A stretch of DNA of 64,000 nt from RPQJ01 sp963793005. GTDB taxonomy: Bacteria > Pseudomonadota > Gammaproteobacteria > Steroidobacterales > Steroidobacteraceae. The stretch spans positions 1,612,001 through 1,676,000 of the forward strand of contig CAWBYP010000002.1 of the NCBI GenBank assembly GCA_963793005.1, written 5' to 3'. Under the pieces are notes generated by a model that was given only the letters and a program-made list of their open reading frames with translations, made no database searches and was not told where the DNA came from. Of this stretch, positions 43,113 through 51,287 are shown piece after piece; position 1 is the first letter of the stretch, and every line of letters begins with the position of its first letter. A program made the translations under genes and the position numbers.

Positions 43113-43848
43113 CCGCTCGCACTCGGCTGACCAGCGCCTCGGCCCGGAACGCGCCGCGATGGGCATCGTCACCGCGCTGTTCCACGACGCGGGCTACATC
43201 CGCCAGATCGACGATACGCAGCATCGTAACGGTGCTGAGTTCACGCGTACCCACGTCGGACGCAGCGCCCAGTTCCTCTCGAAGTACCTGCCGACCATCG
43301 GCATGGCGGAGTGGGTGCCGGTCGCAACGCAGATCGTGCATTTCACCGGCTATGAGTTGCCGTTCGACCAGATCCGCCTCGACGAGGCGCGTGACCGGAA
43401 GGTCGGCCACCTGCTCGGAACGGCCGACATGATCGCGCAGATGTCCGATCGCTGTTACCTGGAGAAGTGCCGCGACCGGCTCTATCCTGAATTCGTGCTC
43501 GGCGGCGTGGCTCTTTCGAGCAGCGAGGAAGGCGGACTCAAGGTCGTCTACGGTTCAGGCCTCGACATCCTCAGGCACACGCCGGAGTTCGCTGAGGAGA
43601 CCATGCGCACACGCCTCGACGGCGAATTCGGCGGCGCCTACCGCTACGTCGAGCCGCTCTTTGGCGGCCGTAATCCGTACATGGAGGCGATCGATCGGAA
43701 CCTCGAGTACCTGGAGCAGGTGCTGCACACCAAGCGATGGTCGATGCTGCGCCGCGAACCGCCGTGCTTCACCTGGGAAAAGAACCCGCTGCAGAACATG
43801 CGGATGCTGGTCATCGACCGCCTGAAGGCCACTGTCGTCGCCGCGTAG
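43096..43848 (+). CDS. HD-domain phosphohydrolase-like protein, C-terminal part (other frame)
   Basis: 250 codons readable from a TTG at 43096. Contains the HD motif in ALFHDAGYIRQIDD and HRNGAEFTRTHVGRSAQF, then a helical C-terminal domain (GTADMIAQMSDRCYLEKC; GGAYRYVEPLFGGRNPY). It depends on the upstream piece for the first metal ligand (YHDLQHS). Probably one gene broken by a single extra base, so read it with the previous entry. Its stop codon (43846-43848) is the first triplet of a palindromic repeat. Confidence 0.8.
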   Translation: MLAGYDRSHSADQRLGPERAAMGIVTALFHDAGYIRQIDDTQHRNGAEFTRTHVGRSAQFLSKYLPTIGMAEWVPVATQIVHFTGYELPFDQIRLDEARDRKVGHLLGTADMIAQMSDRCYLEKCRDRLYPEFVLGGVALSSSEEGGLKVVYGSGLDILRHTPEFAEETMRTRLDGEFGGAYRYVEPLFGGRNPYMEAIDRNLEYLEQVLHTKRWSMLRREPPCFTWEKNPLQNMRMLVIDRLKATVVAA

Positions 43849-43929
43849 GGGACATTCTCCTTTTTCTGCTGCAGGACGACAGGGGACATTCTCCTTTTTC
43901 CCGAAGCAGAAAAAGGAGAATGTCCCCTA
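43846..43929. repeat. Palindromic REP-like element, locus 2, with an internal third copy
   Basis: Perfect 24-bp inverted arms at 43846-43869 and 43906-43929, plus a direct copy of the core AGGGGACATTCTCCTTTTTC at 43881-43900 that can pair alternatively with the right arm. The outer TAG of the left arm is the stop of the HD gene. The outer CTA of the right arm gives the TAG stop of the LOG gene on the minus strand. The long stem may also end transcription from both sides. Same family as 34419. Confidence 0.9.
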
Positions 43930-44460
43930 TATCAGTTCGTCGAGCAGGGCCGCGTGGTCGATACCGACCCTGAGCAGCGCGCGGTGTTCGGGTTTCACGA
44001 ACCCGCAGTCGACGGCACGATCCAGGTAAGCCACCAGGTCGTCGTAATACCCGTTTACGTTCAGTAGCCCGTTCGGCTTCGGGTCGAGCCCGAGCTGCGA
44101 CCAGCTGAGCGCCTCGAAGAGTTCGTCCAGCGTGCCGATTCCCCCGGGCAGCGTCAGGAAGGCATTCGCGATCGCTCCCATCCGGACTTTGCGTTCCGTC
44201 AGCGTGCCCACGATCTCGAGCTCGGTGAGGCCGTCGTGCCCGACTTCCCAGTCATACAGGAATCGCGGAATCACGCCGATGACGCGTCCGCCGGCGGCGA
44301 GCGCTGAGTCCGCCAGCACGCCCATCAGGCCGACGCTTCCGCCGCCGTAGACCAGTGTCCATCCGCGGCGGGCGATCTCGAGTCCAACCGCGCGCGCAGC
44401 CGCCTTGAACGCCGGATCTGCGCCGTGTGAGGATCCGCAGAAGACGGCGATTGCGGTCAA
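43927..44460 (-). CDS. LOG-family nucleotide 5'-monophosphate phosphoribohydrolase
   Basis: A 177-residue Rossmann protein. Motif PGGIGTLDELFEALSWSQLG is the LOG family (TIGR00730) catalytic PGGxGTxxE with its Arg upstream (TERKVRMG). The start is a TTG at 44460 that overlaps the trpA stop (TTGA), giving the conserved N-terminus TAIAVFCGSSHG. It hydrolyses nucleotide monophosphates (AMP or cytokinin precursors) to base and ribose 5-phosphate. It is the last gene of the trp operon by spacing; the biochemical link is not obvious. Confidence 0.88.
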   Translation of the reverse strand: MTAIAVFCGSSHGADPAFKAAARAVGLEIARRGWTLVYGGGSVGLMGVLADSALAAGGRVIGVIPRFLYDWEVGHDGLTELEIVGTLTERKVRMGAIANAFLTLPGGIGTLDELFEALSWSQLGLDPKPNGLLNVNGYYDDLVAYLDRAVDCGFVKPEHRALLRVGIDHAALLDELI

Positions 44461-45230
44461 GGCCTGAGCGCTTGAATGAAACCCGCCGGATCCTCGCCGC
44501 GCTCGAGCACCTCCACCAGCGCCGAGCCCACGACCACGCCGTCCACGTGTCCTGTCATCCGGGCCACCTGCTCGCGGCTGCGGATGCCGAACCCGGCGCA
44601 GACCGGCAGCGGGGACACGGCGCGCACGCGGTCCATGTATCCGAGCACTTCGTCCGGCACCGCGACGCTCTTGCCTGTCGTGCCTGTCATCGTCACTGCG
44701 TACACGAAGCCCTGGCTCGCCTCGCACAGCATCGCGAGCCTCGCGGCCGGGGTCACCGGCGTGACCATCTGCACCAGTGCCAGCCCGGTGCGGTCGAGCG
44801 CAGCGCGGATTTCCTGGCTCTCCTCGTACGGCAGGTCGGGAATGATGAAACCGGCGACCCCCGAGGACGCTGCCGCCTCAGGCAGCCGATCCAACCCATA
44901 GGCCAGCAGCGGGTTCAGGTAGCTCATCAGCAGCAGCGGCGCCGTGGGGCGCGGCTGCATCGAGCGTAGTTCGTCCAGCAACCACGGCAGGGTAAACCCG
45001 CCCTGCAGCGCGACCTGGCTGGCGCGCTGGATCGTCATGCCGTCGGCCATGGGATCCGAGAACGGCACGCCGATCTCCACCACGTCAGCGGCCGCGCCGA
45101 TCGCAGCAAGGTTTTTCCTGAACCCGGCGCGATCGGGAAATCCGCCGGTCATGAAGCCGACGATGGCCGGACTGCCGGAGGCCGCCCTGGAGCGGATCGC
45201 GGCACTGATCGTGTCTCGGGGCTTGCCCAT
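44457..45230 (-). CDS. trpA: Tryptophan synthase alpha subunit
   Basis: A 257-residue TIM barrel. Catalytic Glu in ADVVEIGVPFSDPMADG, Asp in IIPDLPYEES, and phosphate loops TGTTG and GFGIRS. It splits indole-3-glycerol phosphate to indole and G3P. The ATG overlaps the trpB stop by one base (TGATG). Confidence 0.97.
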   Translation of the reverse strand: MGKPRDTISAAIRSRAASGSPAIVGFMTGGFPDRAGFRKNLAAIGAAADVVEIGVPFSDPMADGMTIQRASQVALQGGFTLPWLLDELRSMQPRPTAPLLLMSYLNPLLAYGLDRLPEAAASSGVAGFIIPDLPYEESQEIRAALDRTGLALVQMVTPVTPAARLAMLCEASQGFVYAVTMTGTTGKSVAVPDEVLGYMDRVRAVSPLPVCAGFGIRSREQVARMTGHVDGVVVGSALVEVLERGEDPAGFIQALRP

Positions 45231-46474
45231 CACAGGACCCCCTTGAGCAGAGTTCGCTGCAGCGTCGGCATGTCCTTGTCGCCGCGCCCCGAAAGGCCGA
45301 TCAGGATGCGGCTGCCGGGATTCGTCTTCGCATGTCTCTTTGCACCAGCGAACGCGTGCGCGCTCTCGATCGCGGGCAGGATGCCCTCCGCCTCGCAGCA
45401 CTCGGCCAGTGCCTCGAGCGACTCCCCGTCCTCCGCAGCCTCGTAGCTCACGCGACCAATGGTCGCGAGCAGCGCGTGCTCGGGCCCGACGCCCGGGTAG
45501 TCGAGTCCCGCGGAAACCGAATGCGTCTCCTGCACCTGCCCGTGTTCGTCCTGCAGCAGCAGCGAGTAGCAGCCCTGCAGCACGCCCGGCCGGCCATAGG
45601 CCAGCGACGCTGCGTTCTGCCCAAGCCCGGTGCCGGTGCCGCCGGCCTCGAAGCCCAGCAGCTTGACGCCGAGGTCGCGGACGAACGGATGAAACAGGCC
45701 GATCGCGTTCGACCCGCCGCCCACGCAGGCGACCGTGACATCGGGCAGCGCGCCCGCCTGCTCGAGCATCTGCGCTCGCGCCTCCACCCCGATCACCGAC
45801 TGGAACTCGCGCACCATGAACGGATACGGATGCGGCCCGACGGCCGAGCCCAGCAGGTAATACGTTCCGTCCGGATCGGACACCCAGTCGCGCAGCGCCT
45901 CGTCGATCGCCGCGCGCAGTGTCTGGTCGCCGCCGGTGACCGGCACGACCTGCGCGCCCAGCAGCTTCATGCGCCCGACATTCGGCGCCTGCCGTTCCAT
46001 GTCCACGGCGCCCATGTACACGACGCAGGGCAGCCCGAGGCGCGCGCAGGCGGCGGCGGATGCAACGCCGTGCTGACCTGCCCCGGTCTCCGCGACGATG
46101 CGCTTCGCGCCGAGGCGCCTGGCGAGCAGCGCCTGGCCGATGGCGTTGTTGATCTTGTGTGCGCCGGTGTGCGCGAGGTCCTCGCGCTTGAGCCACACTT
46201 CCGCGCCCCAGCGACGCGACAGCTCGCGCGCGAAGGTGAGCGGCGTCGGGCGACCGACCCAGGTGCGCAGCTCGGACTCGAGTTCGGCCCGGAACGCCGG
46301 GTCGGGAAGGATGCTGCTCACGCCTTCCTGCAGTCGGTCGAGCGCCGGCACCAGCGTCTCGGGAACGTAGCGCCCGCCGAACGGGCCGTAGCGCCCGCGC
46401 TGGTCCGGGAACGCACCGGCGAGCGCCTGCGCGAGCAGTGCCTCGCGGTCCACCTTCAACGACTCGATTCTCAT
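45230..46474 (-). CDS. trpB: Tryptophan synthase beta subunit
   Basis: A 414-residue PLP enzyme. PLP lysine in KREDLAHTGAHKINNAIGQ, phosphate-binding GGGSNAIGLF, and the conserved RYGPFGGRYVPETL start. It joins indole and serine. The ATG overlaps the trpF stop by one base. Confidence 0.98.
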   Translation of the reverse strand: MRIESLKVDREALLAQALAGAFPDQRGRYGPFGGRYVPETLVPALDRLQEGVSSILPDPAFRAELESELRTWVGRPTPLTFARELSRRWGAEVWLKREDLAHTGAHKINNAIGQALLARRLGAKRIVAETGAGQHGVASAAACARLGLPCVVYMGAVDMERQAPNVGRMKLLGAQVVPVTGGDQTLRAAIDEALRDWVSDPDGTYYLLGSAVGPHPYPFMVREFQSVIGVEARAQMLEQAGALPDVTVACVGGGSNAIGLFHPFVRDLGVKLLGFEAGGTGTGLGQNAASLAYGRPGVLQGCYSLLLQDEHGQVQETHSVSAGLDYPGVGPEHALLATIGRVSYEAAEDGESLEALAECCEAEGILPAIESAHAFAGAKRHAKTNPGSRILIGLSGRGDKDMPTLQRTLLKGVL

Positions 46475-47100
46475 CAGCGACTCTCCTCGACGACCGGGGT
46501 CCGCTCCGCCGCGCGGGCGGCCCCGATGAATTCACGAATCCTGTCCAGGTCCTTCACGCCGCGCGCCGACTCGACGCCCGAACTTACGTCGACGCCGAAT
46601 GGCCGGACCACTCGCACCGCATCCGCGACGTTCGCCGCGTCGAGCCCACCTGCCAGCACCAGTTGCGTGCGTCGCGCGACCATGGCTGCATGCGACCAGT
46701 CCGCCTTCTCGCCCGCGCCGCTGCGCGCTCCTTCGAGCAGCAGGCGCGCCGGCAGCTGCTGCGGCAGATTCGAATCTCCGCGCACGACCGGCAGCACAGC
46801 CTGTCCGGATGGAAGCCGCAACCAAGCGAGGTCGCCAGCGTCCACCTGGATCCGGTCCGGCCGGATCGCGTCGATGACCGAGTCGACCAGCTCCTGCGGC
46901 GGGTGCAGGAACACCGCGACGCGCTCGACTCCTGGCGGCACCGCTTCCTGCAGGGCGCGTGCCTCATCGATGGACAGGTTGCGCGGTGACTCAGCGTGGA
47001 ACACGAACCCCACCGCATCCGCACCGGCGGCTGCCGCAGCCTCAATGGCCGCGCCAGACGTCAGTCCGCAGATCTTGATCCAAAGTCCCTGCACGGCCAC
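46474..47100 (-). CDS. trpF: Phosphoribosylanthranilate isomerase
   Basis: A 208-residue TIM barrel: IKICGLTSGAAIEAA start with the catalytic Cys, catalytic Asp in LAGGLDAANVADAV, and the phosphate-binding GVDVSSGVESARGVKD. The start is GTG 47100 (one base after the trpC stop; GTG 47094 also possible). Longer readings run inside trpC. TrpF is separate from TrpC, unlike the fused enterobacterial enzyme. Confidence 0.95.
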   Translation of the reverse strand: MAVQGLWIKICGLTSGAAIEAAAAAGADAVGFVFHAESPRNLSIDEARALQEAVPPGVERVAVFLHPPQELVDSVIDAIRPDRIQVDAGDLAWLRLPSGQAVLPVVRGDSNLPQQLPARLLLEGARSGAGEKADWSHAAMVARRTQLVLAGGLDAANVADAVRVVRPFGVDVSSGVESARGVKDLDRIREFIGAARAAERTPVVEESR

Positions 47101-47101
47101 G

Positions 47102-47926
47102 TCAGCGCCTCGACGCGCGGCCGGCCGCGAGCAGTTCGCGAACCGCCTGCTTCGGATCACCGCGCTTCATCAGGCTGGTACCCACCAGCGCGAGCCGGTA
47201 TCCGAGCGACGCGACCCGGGCAGCGTCCTCTGGTAGCAGCACGCCGCTCTCGGCCACGCAGGGCCAGTCGGGCGGCATCCTGTCGCGCAATTCCGCAAAA
47301 CGCCCGAAGTCGATTTCGAGCGTCTCGAGGTCGCGGCAGTTCAAGCCCATCAGCACCTGCTCTTCGCGCCCCCTGCGCTCGAGCGCCACTTCGTTCGCGG
47401 CATGGAGGTCGCCCGCGCTGAACGCCTCGAGCAGCACGAACAGGCCGAGCTCTGCGGCGCAGTCCATCATCGCGACCAGGCGTTCCCGCGGCACCATGCG
47501 CACGATCAACAGCACACCCGAAGCACCGTAAGCACGCGCCTCGAGCACCTGGTAGGGATCCACCAGGAAGTCCTTGCGCATTGCCGGCACGCCGTAGGGT
47601 TGCAGCACGTCAGCCGCGAGCCGGAGGTGGTCGAGATCGCCGTCGAATCGCTCGGGCTCGGTGAGGATCGAGCACACCGCGGCACCGCCATCGGCATAGG
47701 CTTCGAGTCGCTGCATCGGGTCGACGGTGCTTGCCGACAGGTCGCCCATCGACGGCGAGCGCAGCTTGAGTTCCGCGATCAGGTCGAACCCTGCGGGCTG
47801 CAGCTTCAATCGCGGCGGGACGGCCGCGCCGAGCGCCGCCGCACGCAGCGCGGCCTCCGGCACGCGTTCGCGGGCCTCGGCGACGCGGCGGATGCTGGAG
47901 CGGACCATGTCGGAAAGAAGACCCAT
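47102..47926 (-). CDS. trpC: Indole-3-glycerol phosphate synthase
   Basis: A 274-residue TIM barrel. The first catalytic Lys lies in LIAELKLRSPSMGDL (variant of the common EvKkaSPSkG), with RKDFLVDPYQVLEARAYGAS and the phosphate-binding VGTSLMKRGDP. It closes the indole ring. Nine bases after trpD. Confidence 0.96.
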   Translation of the reverse strand: MGLLSDMVRSSIRRVAEARERVPEAALRAAALGAAVPPRLKLQPAGFDLIAELKLRSPSMGDLSASTVDPMQRLEAYADGGAAVCSILTEPERFDGDLDHLRLAADVLQPYGVPAMRKDFLVDPYQVLEARAYGASGVLLIVRMVPRERLVAMMDCAAELGLFVLLEAFSAGDLHAANEVALERRGREEQVLMGLNCRDLETLEIDFGRFAELRDRMPPDWPCVAESGVLLPEDAARVASLGYRLALVGTSLMKRGDPKQAVRELLAAGRASRR

Positions 47927-47935
47927 GGGAAATGA

Positions 47936-48955
47936 TCAGCCGCCGAATTCCGACAGTCGCTCGAGAAGCCTGGCCGCGTCGCCGCGGTCGATCGCAGCGT
48001 ATGCAGCTGCGATGCCGTCGGCGCAGGTCGCCACGCTGCCCGTTACCTCGAGCGCAAGCGCGGCATTGAGCACTAGCGCATCGCGATGTGCTCCGCGGTC
48101 GCGCCCCTCGAAGACTGCACGCAGCGCTGCGGCATTCTCGGCTGGATTGCCGCCGGCAAGATCCGCAGTCGAGCAGCGGGGCACGCCTGAGTCCAGCGGG
48201 TCGCGCCGCTCCCTGGCCACGCGGCCGGGCCGCACGTCGAAGAGCTCGAACGGCCCGACAGGCGTCGCCTCGTCCCACCCGGCCGTGCCGTGCACGACGA
48301 ACACGCGCTCGACCGGCATCCCTGCAAGGGACTCGGCCATCAGCCCGGCCGCCTCCAGGCTGTAGGCACCGATCAGTGCGAATGGCGGGGCGGCCGGATT
48401 GGTCAGCGGACCGAGCAGGTTGAACACCGTGCGCACGCCGAGTTCGCGACGCACAGGCGCGATCTCCTTCATGGCCGGGTGGTAGTGCGGCGCGAACAGG
48501 AACGTGAACCCGGTCGCAGCCAGGCACTCGCCGGAGGCGCGCTCATCGAGCGGCAGCGCGAGCCCGAGCGCTTCGAGCATGTCGGCGCTGCCGGCGCGGC
48601 TCGATACCGAGCGGTTGCCGTGCTTCACGACACGCACGCCCATTGCGGCAACGAGCAGCGCCGCGCCGGTCGAGATGTTGAAGCTGCCCGACGCATCACC
48701 ACCGGTGCCAACGATGTCGACCGCAGGGCCGCCCGGCGGCAGGCTGGGATGACGCGCAAGGCGGCGCATCGCACCCGCGAAGCCGCGCAGCTCGTCCGCC
48801 GTCACGCCTTTCGAACGCAGGGCTGCAAGCAGTGCGCCGGCCATCGCAGGGGCAGCAGTTCCCCGCGTAAGCGCGACGAGCAGCTCGCCCGCTTCGGCCT
48901 CCGCAAGATCCTGTCGTTCCAGCAACCGCTCGAGCGTTTCGCGCAACTCAGCCAC
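47936..48955 (-). CDS. trpD: Anthranilate phosphoribosyltransferase
   Basis: A 339-residue enzyme from GTG 48955, which overlaps the trpG stop by eight bases and gives the family-typical start VAELRETLERLLERQDL. An ATG at 48991 would add 12 residues inside trpG. PRPP loop DIVGTGGDASGSFNIST and metal/anthranilate region KHGNRSVSSRAGSADMLEA are intact. Not fused with trpG. Confidence 0.95.
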   Translation of the reverse strand: MAELRETLERLLERQDLAEAEAGELLVALTRGTAAPAMAGALLAALRSKGVTADELRGFAGAMRRLARHPSLPPGGPAVDIVGTGGDASGSFNISTGAALLVAAMGVRVVKHGNRSVSSRAGSADMLEALGLALPLDERASGECLAATGFTFLFAPHYHPAMKEIAPVRRELGVRTVFNLLGPLTNPAAPPFALIGAYSLEAAGLMAESLAGMPVERVFVVHGTAGWDEATPVGPFELFDVRPGRVARERRDPLDSGVPRCSTADLAGGNPAENAAALRAVFEGRDRGAHRDALVLNAALALEVTGSVATCADGIAAAYAAIDRGDAARLLERLSEFGG

Positions 48956-49565
48956 GGGACACCGCCTTAGGCTCGTTTCGTCGCCCGCCATGCGTCGCGA
49001 GGAAGCTGCCCATGATCGTCGGTCCGTCCGGGGTCAGGATGCTCTCGGGATGGAACTGCACGCCGTCCATCGCGAGTTCCCGGTGCCTCACAGCCATGAT
49101 CTCGCCCTCCGCCGTGCGTGCCGACACCTCGAACACCGCAGGCAGCGTATCGGGCCTGGCAATCAGCGAGTGATAACGCCCGGCTTCAAAGGGCTGCGGC
49201 ACACCGGCGAAGATCCCGATACCGTCGTGCTCGACCATCGAGACCTTGCCGTGCATCAGTCGGCCGGCGCGGACGATGTCGCCGCCGAGCGCCTCGACCA
49301 TGGACTGGTGACCGAGGCACACGCCGAGCACCGGGATTCGCCCGGCGAAAGCCTTGATCATTTCCATCGAGACGCCGGCGTCGCGCGGTGTGCCCGGACC
49401 CGGGGAGATGCACAGGTGCGTGGGCTTCAGTGCCTCGGCCTCGGCCACCGTGATCGCATCATTGCGATGCACCAGCACCTCTGCGCCGAGCACCAGGAAG
49501 GCCTGCACCAGGTTGTAGGTAAAGCTGTCGTAGTTGTCCACGAGCAGCAGGCGCGGCGAACTCAT
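48948..49565 (-). CDS. trpG: Anthranilate synthase component II (glutamine amidotransferase)
   Basis: A 205-residue class I amidotransferase. Start LLLVDNYDSFTYNLVQAF, oxyanion and nucleophile GVCLGHQSMVEALGG, and catalytic His-Glu in VQFHPESIL. It could also serve p-aminobenzoate synthesis (PabA-like), but position in the operon indicates TrpG. ATG overlaps the trpE stop by one base (TAATG). Confidence 0.95.
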   Translation of the reverse strand: MSSPRLLLVDNYDSFTYNLVQAFLVLGAEVLVHRNDAITVAEAEALKPTHLCISPGPGTPRDAGVSMEMIKAFAGRIPVLGVCLGHQSMVEALGGDIVRAGRLMHGKVSMVEHDGIGIFAGVPQPFEAGRYHSLIARPDTLPAVFEVSARTAEGEIMAVRHRELAMDGVQFHPESILTPDGPTIMGSFLATHGGRRNEPKAVSRG

Positions 49566-50953
49566 TACAGGCCCTCCCGGGCAAGTTCCAGCGCGCCCCT
49601 GAGTGCCGCGCTCTTGGCGAACACCTCGCGGTACTCGCTGATCGGCACGCTGTCGGCCACGATGCCCGCGCCCGCCTGGAAGCTGTAGGTGTCGCCGTGG
49701 AAAACCATGGTGCGGATCGCGATCGCCTGGTCCATGTCGCCGCCGTGGCCGAAATACCCCACCGTGCCGCCGTAGAAGCCGCGGCGTACCGGTTCGAGCT
49801 CGTCGATTATTTCCATCGCGCGCACCTTCGGTGCTCCGACCAGCGTGCCGGCGGGAAAGGCAGCGGCGAACAGGTCGAATGCGTCACGCCCGGGCGCGAG
49901 CTCGCCGCGCGTCCCGCTCACGATGTGCATCACGTGGCTGTAGCGCTCGATCGAGCGGAACGGCTCGACGTGCACCGTTCCGGCCGATGCGACGCGCCCG
50001 AGGTCGTTGCGCGCCAGGTCCACCAGCATCACGTGCTCGGCGTTCTCCTTCGGGTCGGCAAGCAGTTCTTCCTCGAGCGCCGCGTCCTCGGCGGCGTCCG
50101 CACCGCGCGGTCGGGTGCCGGCGATCGGGCGCATCTCGGCCTTCCGGCCATTCAACTTCACCAGCGCCTCGGGCGAGGAGCCGACTACCACGCGGTCGCC
50201 GAGCTCGCAGTAATACATGTAGGGCGAAGGATTCAGCAGCCGCAGTGCACGATAGGCCTCGAAGGGATCGAGGTCGCAGCGACCCGAGAACCGCACCGAC
50301 AGCACCAGCTGGTAGACGTCGCCCGCAGCGATGTATTCCTTGGTCCGCGCCACGCGCGCCAGGAAATCGTCCTCCGACAGGCTGGCCTCGGGCGGGCTGA
50401 ACTTCGCGGCCCAGGCCGGCCCCGGCAGGCCGCCTCGCAGCGCGCGAATGACCTCGCGGCGCAGGCCCTGCCGCTCGTTCTCGGATCCCGCGTGCAGCAG
50501 CGCGGCGCGGCGCGTCAGGTGATCGAATACCAGCAGCGAGCGCGGCGCGACGTAATGGGCATCCGGGCAGTCGTCATCGGCCCTGGCGAGTGACGGCAGA
50601 CGCTCGAAATAGCGCACCAGGTCGTAGCTCGCCACGCCGACCAGGCCGCCGAGCAGCGGGAATCCGCGGTCCGCCACTTCCGCGTGCGGCGCGGCGGCGA
50701 GCGCACGGCGCAGCGCAGCGAGCAGGTCCGCCTGGTTTTCTGGTCGCGACAGCAGCTCCTGCCCCAGCCGCAGGCCCGAGGCATCGAGCCTGAACTCGAG
50801 GCAGTCACCGAAACCGATGAAGGAATAGCGGGCGAGGCGCTCTCCGCCCTCGACGCTCTCGAGCAGGAAGCGCGGCCGGAACGGCTTCAGCTTCAGGTAG
50901 GCCGACACTGGCGTGTCCAGGTCGGCGGCGATGTCGAACATTGCGGTCGTCAC
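49565..50953 (-). CDS. trpE: Anthranilate synthase component I
   Basis: A 462-residue enzyme from GTG 50953, chosen for its strong SD AGAGGAA seven bases upstream; ATG 50941 is the alternative, and the longer reading from 51001 starts inside the attenuator. The chorismate-binding half contains DVYQLVLSVRF, PSPYMYYCELGDRVVVGSSP, AGTRPRGAD and HVMHIVSGTRGEL. The N-terminal part LDTPVSAYLKLKPFRPRFLL carries the tryptophan feedback region. First structural gene of trpEGDCFBA. Confidence 0.96.
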   Translation of the reverse strand: MTTAMFDIAADLDTPVSAYLKLKPFRPRFLLESVEGGERLARYSFIGFGDCLEFRLDASGLRLGQELLSRPENQADLLAALRRALAAAPHAEVADRGFPLLGGLVGVASYDLVRYFERLPSLARADDDCPDAHYVAPRSLLVFDHLTRRAALLHAGSENERQGLRREVIRALRGGLPGPAWAAKFSPPEASLSEDDFLARVARTKEYIAAGDVYQLVLSVRFSGRCDLDPFEAYRALRLLNPSPYMYYCELGDRVVVGSSPEALVKLNGRKAEMRPIAGTRPRGADAAEDAALEEELLADPKENAEHVMLVDLARNDLGRVASAGTVHVEPFRSIERYSHVMHIVSGTRGELAPGRDAFDLFAAAFPAGTLVGAPKVRAMEIIDELEPVRRGFYGGTVGYFGHGGDMDQAIAIRTMVFHGDTYSFQAGAGIVADSVPISEYREVFAKSAALRGALELAREGL

Positions 50954-50989
50954 TTGCGGTTCCTCTGTCGCGAGGACCCGGGGACGCAC

Positions 50990-51069
50990 AAAAAAACCCA
51001 TCCCCGGCTTGCTTGCGGAGATGGGTCCTGGATTCCTGCGAACGAAACGTGCGCGTCCGGGCCCACTCC
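50990..51069 (-). promoter_or_regulatory. trp operon attenuator
   Basis: Minus-strand leader with the full set of competing hairpins. Terminator 3:4 is the stem formed by 51015-51026 and 50996-51007 (ACCCATC with GATGGGT) followed by seven T. Antiterminator 2:3 pairs GGAGTGGGCCC (51069-51059) with GGACCCATCTCC (51028-51017). Pause hairpin 1:2 pairs CCACTCC (end of the leader coding region) with GGAGTGG. A ribosome stalled on the Trp codons would free region 2 to form the antiterminator. Confidence 0.92.
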
Positions 51070-51125
51070 TAGGAGTGGCGCCACCACCAGCGGCGGTCGA
51101 GCGTATTGTCCGGGCGCGTATTCAT
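51069..51125 (-). CDS. trpL: trp leader peptide
   Basis: An 18-residue leader, MNTRPDNTLDRRWWWRHS, with three consecutive Trp codons five codons before the stop; the stop TAG lies at the start of attenuator region 2. This is the arrangement needed for ribosome-stalling attenuation. There is no SD: the predicted transcription start (about 51129) is only a few bases before the ATG, so it may be translated as a near-leaderless message. Confidence 0.93.
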   Translation of the reverse strand: MNTRPDNTLDRRWWWRHS

Positions 51126-51135
51126 GTCGCAGCGC

Positions 51136-51164
51136 AGTATCCACGGGCGACCGGGGAGCGTCAA
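51136..51164 (-). promoter_or_regulatory. trp operon promoter
   Basis: Minus strand TTGACG (51164-51159), 17-bp spacer, GATACT (51141-51136). Start of transcription expected about 51129, just before trpL. Confidence 0.6.
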
Positions 51165-51287
51165 GGAAGGGCCGGCGGTGCCAGGCGGCCCCCGATCCAC
51201 CCTGAAAGCTGCCGCATGGCCGGGCGGAGGCGACCGGGCGGTTCACGGCCTAGAATCACGGGTCGCCGCAAGTCACGGACGAGCCAA

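Noticed and set aside
43846..43929. CRISPR-like short repeat cluster
   Set aside because: Only three copies, inverted, no spacers of regular length and no cas genes; fits a REP palindrome.
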